Assembly: GCA_030729445.1 (NCBI GenBank) | Contig: JANQXJ010000279.1 | Coordinates: forward strand, 1-11,271 | Source: Limnohabitans sp. | Lineage (GTDB): Bacteria > Pseudomonadota > Gammaproteobacteria > Burkholderiales > Burkholderiaceae_C | Direction of reading: 5' to 3' | Length of the DNA: 11,271 nt | Shown: piece by piece, positions 6,642 through 11,271 of the stretch | How positions within the stretch are numbered: the first letter of the stretch is position 1 | Layout of the letters: every line of letters begins with the position of its first letter | The notes under the pieces: model-generated | Told to the model about the DNA's origin: nothing | Database searches by the model: none | Seen by the model: only the letters and a program-made list of their open reading frames with translations | Translations under genes and position numbers: made by a program

Positions 6642-7765
6642 ACGCGCCCGCGCAACTGACCCCCGTGGCGATTTCGCCTGTCGAAGAGATCGTGGCCGAC
6701 ATGAAAGCTGGCCGGATCGTGATCCTGGTCGACGAGGAGGACCGCGAAAACGAAGGCGATCTGGTGCTGGCGTCTGACCATGTCACGCCCGAAGCCATCA
6801 ACTTCATGGCCCGCTTTGGCCGGGGCCTGATTTGCCTCACACTCACCCGCGAGCGCTGCGAATTCTTGAAGCTCCCGCCCATGGCGGCCCGCAACGGTAC
6901 CGTCTACAGCACGGCCTTCACCGTGTCGATTGAAGCCGCCGAAGGCGTGACCACCGGCATCTCTGCTGCCGACCGCGCCCGCACGGTGCAAGTGGCCGTC
7001 GCCAAAACCAGCCAACCCACGGACCTGGTGCAACCCGGCCACATCTTCCCGCTGCAAGCGGTGGACGGCGGTGTGCTCATGCGTGCCGGTCACACCGAAG
7101 CGGGCTGTGACTTGGCCGCCATGGCCGGTTGCTCCCCCTCGTCCGTGATCTGCGAGATCATGAAAGACGACGGCACCATGGCCCGTCTGCCCGATTTGCA
7201 AATTTTCGCGGCCGAGCACGGCCTGAAAATCGGCACCATCGCCGACCTGATCGAATATCGCAGCCGCAACGAATCGCTCGTCGAGCGCATCGGCAGCCGC
7301 AGCCTGCAAACCGCCCACGGCGAGTTCACTGCACACGCCTTCCGTGACCAACCCAGCCAAACCGTCCACCTGGCCTTGGTCAAAGGCACGTGGTCAGCCG
7401 ACTCTGAAGTGGCCGTGCGTGTACACGAGCCGCTGTCGGTGCTCGACGCCCTCGAAGTCAACCGCGCCATGCACTCTTGGGGCTTGGATGCGAGCCTGAG
7501 CTACATCAACGCCCAAGGCTGCGGCGTGGCCGTGCTGCTCAACTGCGGTGAATCGGCAGACCAGTTGCTGGCCCAATTTGAAGGCCGTGCCCGCTCGGCC
7601 CAAGCCCCTGAACGCGGCAAGATGGACCTGCGCACCTACGGTGTCGGCGCCCAAATTCTGCGCGAGTGCGGCGTGCACAAAATGCGCCTCATGGGAAACC
7701 CGCGCCGCATGCCAAGCATGACCGGCTACGGCCTCGAAATCACCGCTTACATCCCCAAGGAATAA
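6638..7765 (+). CDS. ribBX: 3,4-dihydroxy-2-butanone-4-phosphate synthase with degenerate GTP cyclohydrolase II-like domain (RibBX type)
   Basis: Residues 1-208 are a complete DHBP synthase, converting ribulose 5-phosphate to the four-carbon precursor of lumazine. The acidic loop DEEDRENEG (32-40), FGRGLICL, EAAEGVTTGISAADR, PGHIFPL with His135, GHTEAGCD with His152, and CEIMKDDGTMAR with Glu173 are all present. Residues about 220-375 align with the fold of GTP cyclohydrolase II, but the zinc motif C-x10-C-x-C is gone: the region reads VRVHEPLSVLDALEVNR and has cysteines only at 295, 303 and 344. The RQEGRGIGL-type loop is also missing. This matches the RibBX variant known from Proteobacteria, so RibA activity is not expected. 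It is usually auto-annotated as bifunctional RibBA. It overlaps ribE by 4 nt and lies 2 nt before ribH. A separate ribA must exist elsewhere. Confidence 0.93.
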   Translation: MNAPAQLTPVAISPVEEIVADMKAGRIVILVDEEDRENEGDLVLASDHVTPEAINFMARFGRGLICLTLTRERCEFLKLPPMAARNGTVYSTAFTVSIEAAEGVTTGISAADRARTVQVAVAKTSQPTDLVQPGHIFPLQAVDGGVLMRAGHTEAGCDLAAMAGCSPSSVICEIMKDDGTMARLPDLQIFAAEHGLKIGTIADLIEYRSRNESLVERIGSRSLQTAHGEFTAHAFRDQPSQTVHLALVKGTWSADSEVAVRVHEPLSVLDALEVNRAMHSWGLDASLSYINAQGCGVAVLLNCGESADQLLAQFEGRARSAQAPERGKMDLRTYGVGAQILRECGVHKMRLMGNPRRMPSMTGYGLEITAYIPKE

Positions 7766-7767
7766 AC

Positions 7768-8277
7768 ATGCAAGGCGCCAACCAAGGCCAGGCCGAAGAA
7801 CTCGACGGCCAATTTCTGCACATCGGCATCGTGCAAGCCCGCTTCAACGAAGACATCACCAATGCACTGGCCAAAGCCTGCATCGAAGAACTCGAAGCCT
7901 TGGGTGTGACCAGCATCGACCACGTCATGGTGCCGGGTGCACTGGAAGTGCCCGTGGTCCTGCAGGCCATGGCCGAGCGGGCCGAGTACGACGCGCTGAT
8001 CGCATTGGGCTGCATCATCCGTGGCGAGACCTACCACTTTGAGCTGGTGGCCAACGAATCGGGTGCGGGCGTGAGCCGTGTGGCACTGGACTACAACCTG
8101 CCCATTGCCAACGCGATTTTGACCACCGAAAACCTGGAGCAAGCGATTGCTCGGCAAACCGACAAAGGCCGCGACGCGGCCCGCGTGGCGGTCGAGATGG
8201 CCTGCATCATGGACGACCTGTCAGCCGACATGGCCGAGTTGGCCGACGATCTGGACGACGAAGAGACCCCCCGATGA
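7768..8277 (+). CDS. ribH: 6,7-dimethyl-8-ribityllumazine synthase
   Basis: Condenses DHBP with 5-amino-6-ribitylaminouracil to lumazine, the substrate of RibE; assembles as a decamer or 60-mer shell. The 169 residues contain ARFNEDI (24-30), VPGALEVP (55-62) and GCIIRGETYHFELV with the general base His90 (81-94). GRDAARVAVEM leads to the usual end of the fold. An unusual acidic tail (149-167, rich in Asp and Glu) extends about 13 residues beyond E. coli RibH. The ATG at 7768 has AAGGA at 7757-7761 with a 6-nt spacer, inside the end of ribBX. The stop overlaps nusB in ATGA (8274-8277). Confidence 0.95.
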   Translation: MQGANQGQAEELDGQFLHIGIVQARFNEDITNALAKACIEELEALGVTSIDHVMVPGALEVPVVLQAMAERAEYDALIALGCIIRGETYHFELVANESGAGVSRVALDYNLPIANAILTTENLEQAIARQTDKGRDAARVAVEMACIMDDLSADMAELADDLDDEETPR

Positions 8278-8795
8278 CCGAAACCAGCCCGACACCGGAG
8301 ACCGCAGACGCAGGCCAAAAGCCCGCTGCCGGCACCCGCAAATCCTCGGCTAAGCCCGCCCGCAGCCGTTCGCGCGAATTCGCACTTCAGGCGCTGTATC
8401 AGCACTTGGTGGGCCGCAACGAAGCCTCGGACATTGACGTGTTCACCCGCGACCTGTCAGGATTTCACAAAGCCGACTCGGCTCACTATGACGCCCTGCT
8501 CTACGGCTGCACCGAACAAGCCCAAAGTTTGGATGCGCTCATCGCGCCCAAGCTCGACCGCAGCTTTGCCGAAATCTCCCCCGTTGAGCGGGCCATCATG
8601 TGGATCGGCGTGTATGAAATGCAGCACTGCCTCGATGTGCCTTGGCGCGTCGTGCTCAACGAGTGCATCGAGTTGGCCAAAGACTTTGGCGGCACCGACG
8701 GGCACAAGTACGTAAACGCCGTGCTGAACGGCCTGGCCCCCGAGTTGCGCAGCGCCGAAGTGCAGGCCGACCGCCAGTCTGGTCGAGCCAAATAA
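8274..8795 (+). CDS. nusB: Transcription antitermination factor NusB
   Basis: Binds boxA RNA together with NusE (S10) and forms the antitermination complex that lets RNA polymerase read through rRNA operons. The 173 residues begin with a low-complexity leader (1-32) rich in Thr, Pro, Ala, Lys and Arg that is about 26 residues longer than in E. coli. The all-helical NusB fold follows from SREFALQALYQ (33-43). Signatures include ISPVERAIMWIGVYEM (101-116), VVLNECIELAKDFGG (126-140) and HKYVNAVLNGL (144-154). The ribH-nusB pair is a widely conserved bacterial neighbourhood. The start ATG lies in the ATGA overlap with ribH, so translation is probably coupled. Confidence 0.95.
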   Translation: MTETSPTPETADAGQKPAAGTRKSSAKPARSRSREFALQALYQHLVGRNEASDIDVFTRDLSGFHKADSAHYDALLYGCTEQAQSLDALIAPKLDRSFAEISPVERAIMWIGVYEMQHCLDVPWRVVLNECIELAKDFGGTDGHKYVNAVLNGLAPELRSAEVQADRQSGRAK

Positions 8796-8805
8796 GTCTC
8801 TGACC

Positions 8806-9993
8806 ATGCGCATCTCTGAGCGAGCCGAGCGGATCGAGCCCTTTTGGGTGATGGAAGTGGCCAAGGCCGCTTCGCAAAAAGCCCGTGAAGTCGCCCACAC
8901 CGACCGGCCCGTGGTGTTTCTGAACATCGGCGAGCCCGACTTCACCGCCCCGCCCCGCGTGCAAGCCGCTGCACAAGCAGTCGTCGCCTCCGGCCAAATC
9001 CAATACACCCCCGCGCTGGGCTTGGACGCCCTGCGCCAAGCCATCAGCAACTGGTACGCGCAGCGCTTTGGTGTGCAGGTGCCCGCCAGCCGCATCGTGG
9101 TCACCGCGGGCGCATCGGCCGCATTGCAATTGGCATGTTTGGCACTCATCGACCAGGGCGATGAAATCCTCATGCCCGACCCGAGCTACCCCTGCAACCG
9201 CCATTTTGTGAGTGCCGCAGAGGGCACTGCGGTCCTGCTGCCCACCAAGGCCGAGGAGCGTTTTCAATTGAGCGCTGCCAAAGTGGCCGCAGCTTGGGGC
9301 CCCAAGACCCGTGGCGTTTTACTGGCCTCGCCCTCCAACCCCACAGGCACCTCGATCGACCCGGCCGAGTTGGCCCGCATCATCGATGTGGTGCGCAGCC
9401 ACGGGGGGATCACCTTGATCGACGAGATTTACCTCGGCCTGAGCCATGACGATCAGTTTGGTCAAAGCGCCCTGGTCTTGGGTGACGACGTGATCAGCAT
9501 CAACAGTTTCAGCAAATACTTCAACATGACCGGCTGGCGTCTGGGCTGGCTGGTGGTGCCCGAGCAACTCACGCCTGTGATGGAGCGCCTGTCGCAAAAC
9601 CTCTTCATTTGCGCGAGCAGCGTGGCCCAGCATGCGGCCTTGGCCTGCTTTGAGCCCGAGAGCCTCGCCGAATACGAACGCCGCCGCGCCGAATTCAAAC
9701 TCCGGCGCGACTACTTCATCCCGGCCTTGAACGAACTGGGACTGACGGTGCCTGTGGCCCCCGATGGCGCGTTTTACGCGTGGGCCGACTGTTCAGCAGC
9801 CTGCCAAAAGCTGGGCCTCAAAGACAGCTGGGACTTTGCCTTTGCCGCGCTGGAACACGCCCATGTGGCCATCACGCCCGGGCGCGACTTTGGCACCGAC
9901 CAAACCGCCCGCTTTGTGCGCTTTTCAACCGCCAACTCGATGACCGAACTGCAAACCGCCATCGCCCGCCTGAAAGCCTGGTTGCAGCCATGA
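8806..9993 (+). CDS. PLP-dependent class I/II aminotransferase, substrate unknown
   Basis: A fold-type I aminotransferase of 395 residues, the normal length for the AspC/AlaC-like group. Visible features are NIGEPDF (40-46), TAGASAALQLA (100-110), ASPSNPTGT with Asn178, LIDEIY with Asp206 and Tyr209 (cofactor ring contacts), and SFSKYFNMTGWRLGW with the Schiff-base Lys237. Near the end VRFSTANS holds Arg372, the likely carboxylate-binding arginine. Together these support transamination of an alpha-amino acid with a 2-oxoacid. The sequence alone does not tell whether the donor is aspartate, alanine, an aromatic or another amino acid. It starts 10 nt after nusB with no obvious SD and overlaps ybgC in ATGA (9990-9993), so it belongs to the same run of genes. 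Family confident, substrate not assigned. Confidence 0.9.
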   Translation: MRISERAERIEPFWVMEVAKAASQKAREVAHTDRPVVFLNIGEPDFTAPPRVQAAAQAVVASGQIQYTPALGLDALRQAISNWYAQRFGVQVPASRIVVTAGASAALQLACLALIDQGDEILMPDPSYPCNRHFVSAAEGTAVLLPTKAEERFQLSAAKVAAAWGPKTRGVLLASPSNPTGTSIDPAELARIIDVVRSHGGITLIDEIYLGLSHDDQFGQSALVLGDDVISINSFSKYFNMTGWRLGWLVVPEQLTPVMERLSQNLFICASSVAQHAALACFEPESLAEYERRRAEFKLRRDYFIPALNELGLTVPVAPDGAFYAWADCSAACQKLGLKDSWDFAFAALEHAHVAITPGRDFGTDQTARFVRFSTANSMTELQTAIARLKAWLQP

Positions 9994-10415
9994 ACAGCAG
10001 CAAGCTCAGCGTTTTTGAACACCCGATCCGCATCTATTGGGAAGACACCGATGCGGGCGGCATCGTGTTTTATGCCAACTACCTCAAATTTTTTGAACGC
10101 GCCCGCACCGAATGGCTGAGGGCCTTGGGTTTTGGACAGCAAGTGCTGCGCGATCAATCGGGCGGCATGTTTGTGGTGTCCGAGACCGCCGTCAAGTACC
10201 ACTCACCCGCCCGCCTGGACGACACCCTGGCCGTCACCGCCGAGTTGCAAAGCAGCGGTAAAGCCAGCCTGACCATTGCCCAGCGTGCCTATCTGCGCAC
10301 AACGGGCGGATCTGACAGACTTCTGGCAGAAGGCACCATTCGCCTAGGCTGGGTTGACAGCATCACTTTGAAACCTGGCCGTATCCCGGCCCCCGTTCTG
10401 GAAGCCCTCAAATGA
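9990..10415 (+). CDS. ybgC: Acyl-CoA thioesterase YbgC of the Tol-Pal cluster
   Basis: Hotdog-fold thioesterase of the 4-hydroxybenzoyl-CoA thioesterase group, which hydrolyses acyl-CoA esters and usually heads the Tol-Pal operon. The 141 residues compare with about 134 in E. coli. The catalytic loop WEDTDAGGIVFYANYLKFFE (17-36) carries the probable catalytic Asp21. VKYHSPARLDDTL (68-80) is the second family signature. The start ATG at 9990 overlaps the aminotransferase stop and its own stop overlaps tolQ, both as ATGA. An in-frame start at 9780 exists but would lie deep inside the aminotransferase gene and is rejected. Confidence 0.93.
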   Translation: MNSSKLSVFEHPIRIYWEDTDAGGIVFYANYLKFFERARTEWLRALGFGQQVLRDQSGGMFVVSETAVKYHSPARLDDTLAVTAELQSSGKASLTIAQRAYLRTTGGSDRLLAEGTIRLGWVDSITLKPGRIPAPVLEALK

Positions 10416-11107
10416 ACCAAGACATGTCCATCGTCTCGCTGCTGCTGCACGCCAGCTTTGTCGTTCAACTGGTGGTGCTGATTTTGCTCGGGATCTCGGT
10501 GTCCAGTTGGGCCGCCATTGTGCGCAAGATCATGGCCATCAAACGCATCAAAAGCCTGAACGAAGAGTTTGAGCGCGTCTTTTGGTCGGGCACCAGCTTG
10601 AATGAGTTGTTCAACTCAGCCAGTCAGAACGCCAAAATGTCTGGCCCCATGGAACGCATTTTTGCCAGTGGTATGCGCGAGTACCAAAAACTGCGTGAGC
10701 GACGCATCACCGACCCTGGCACCTTGCTCGATGGTGCACGCCGCGCCATGCGGGCCAGCTTCCAGCGCGAAATGGATGTCGCTGAATCTCAACTGGCCTT
10801 CCTCGCATCCGTGGGCTCCATCTCGCCCTATGTGGGCTTGTTTGGCACGGTGTGGGGCATCATGCACGCCTTCACCGGGCTGGCCAGTTTGCAGCAAGTG
10901 ACTTTGGCGGTGGTGGCACCGGGTATTGCCGAAGCGCTGGTCGCCACGGCCATTGGCCTGTTTGCCGCCATCCCCGCCGTGCTCGCCTACAACCGCTTTT
11001 CACACGACGTGGACCGCATCGCCATCAAGCTGGAAACCTTCATCGAAGAGTTCTCCAACATCCTGCAACGCAGCCTGGGCTCGGCCAGCTCGGCCTCCGG
11101 CCACTGA
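10412..11107 (+). CDS. tolQ: Tol-Pal system inner-membrane proton-channel subunit TolQ
   Basis: With TolR it forms the proton-driven motor that energises TolA and keeps the outer membrane attached during division; member of the ExbB/MotA/TolQ family. The 231 residues match the usual length. Three membrane segments are visible: about 12-35, about 127-155 (VGSISPYVGLFGTVWGIM) and about 163-193 (VAPGIAEALVATAIGLFAAI). Thr146 and Thr179 correspond to the pore threonines of E. coli TolQ. The cytoplasmic loop between the first two segments is charged and contains MERIFASGMREY. TolQ rather than ExbB is indicated by the ybgC and tolR neighbours. It overlaps ybgC by ATGA and is followed by tolR after 10 nt. 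Confidence 0.95.
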   Translation: MNQDMSIVSLLLHASFVVQLVVLILLGISVSSWAAIVRKIMAIKRIKSLNEEFERVFWSGTSLNELFNSASQNAKMSGPMERIFASGMREYQKLRERRITDPGTLLDGARRAMRASFQREMDVAESQLAFLASVGSISPYVGLFGTVWGIMHAFTGLASLQQVTLAVVAPGIAEALVATAIGLFAAIPAVLAYNRFSHDVDRIAIKLETFIEEFSNILQRSLGSASSASGH

Positions 11108-11117
11108 AAGGACCACC

Positions 11118-11271
11118 ATGCCCGCTGCTTCATCCCGTGGCCGTGGCCGCCGCACCATCTCCGAAATCAACATGGTGCCCTTCATCGACGTGATGCTGGT
11201 TTTGCTTATCATCTTCATGGTCACAGCACCGATGATCACGCCCAGCATGGTGGACCTGCCCAGCGTGGGCA
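11118..11271 (+). CDS. tolR: Tol-Pal system protein TolR, 3' end missing
   Basis: Partner of TolQ in the Tol-Pal motor, of the ExbD/TolR family. Only the first 51 codons are in the window. After a short basic cytoplasmic start (SRGRGRR, 6-12) comes ISEINMVPFIDVMLVLLIIF (14-33), the single membrane helix. Asp24 corresponds to the essential proton-carrying Asp23 of E. coli TolR. TAPMI follows, then the beginning of the periplasmic domain. GAAAGGA ends 5 nt before the ATG at 11118, a good SD. No stop or frameshift is seen; the window simply ends. tolA, tolB and pal are expected downstream. Confidence 0.95.
   Translation, partial: MPAASSRGRGRRTISEINMVPFIDVMLVLLIIFMVTAPMITPSMVDLPSVG

Noticed and set aside
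6623..7369. 248-codon minus-strand open frame opposite ribBX
   Set aside because: Antisense shadow with a Gly/His-rich translation and no family match; the plus-strand DHBP synthase motifs are unequivocal.

Overview
The window is a stretch of ordinary, densely coded chromosome from a GC-rich betaproteobacterium. I infer Burkholderiales, most likely Comamonadaceae (a Limnohabitans- or Rhodoferax-like organism). Pointers are a PhaR polyhydroxybutyrate regulator next to rimO, a riboflavin cluster with a RibBA-type protein whose second domain is degenerate, and ribH-nusB followed by an aminotransferase and the Tol genes. There is no sign of mobile elements, phage, CRISPR or horizontally acquired DNA, and I see no candidate for a new system. 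The interest lies in gene-level details and in how the genes are packed.

Layout. (1) 3-1229, plus strand: the 3' part of a fused NAD(P)HX epimerase/dehydratase (nnr), cut by the window start. (2) 1236-3512, minus strand: RNase R (rnr), ending 6 bp from nnr in convergent orientation. (3) 3531-3615, plus strand: tRNA-Leu(CAG), head-to-head with rnr, with its own terminator. Its likely -10 element covers the rnr start codon. (4) 3616-3771: spacer holding two opposed terminators, one for the tRNA and one for rimO. (5) 3772-5181, minus strand: rimO, which modifies ribosomal protein S12. (6) 5239-5817, minus strand: phaR, with an SD-supported GTG start and a near-perfect inverted repeat over its probable promoter. 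(7) 5818-6002: divergent phaR/ribE spacer. (8) 6003-11271, plus strand: one tightly packed run ribE, ribBX, ribH, nusB, aminotransferase, ybgC, tolQ, tolR (cut by the window end). Four of its junctions are 4-nt ATGA overlaps.

Function. ribE, ribBX and ribH supply the DHBP, lumazine and final riboflavin steps. The GTP cyclohydrolase II domain of RibBX lacks its zinc cysteines, so the GTP-opening step and the RibD steps must be encoded elsewhere. nusB serves rRNA antitermination. ybgC-tolQ-tolR start the Tol-Pal envelope cluster. rnr, rimO, nusB and the tRNA are translation or RNA-metabolism genes, nnr is metabolite repair, and phaR controls carbon storage.
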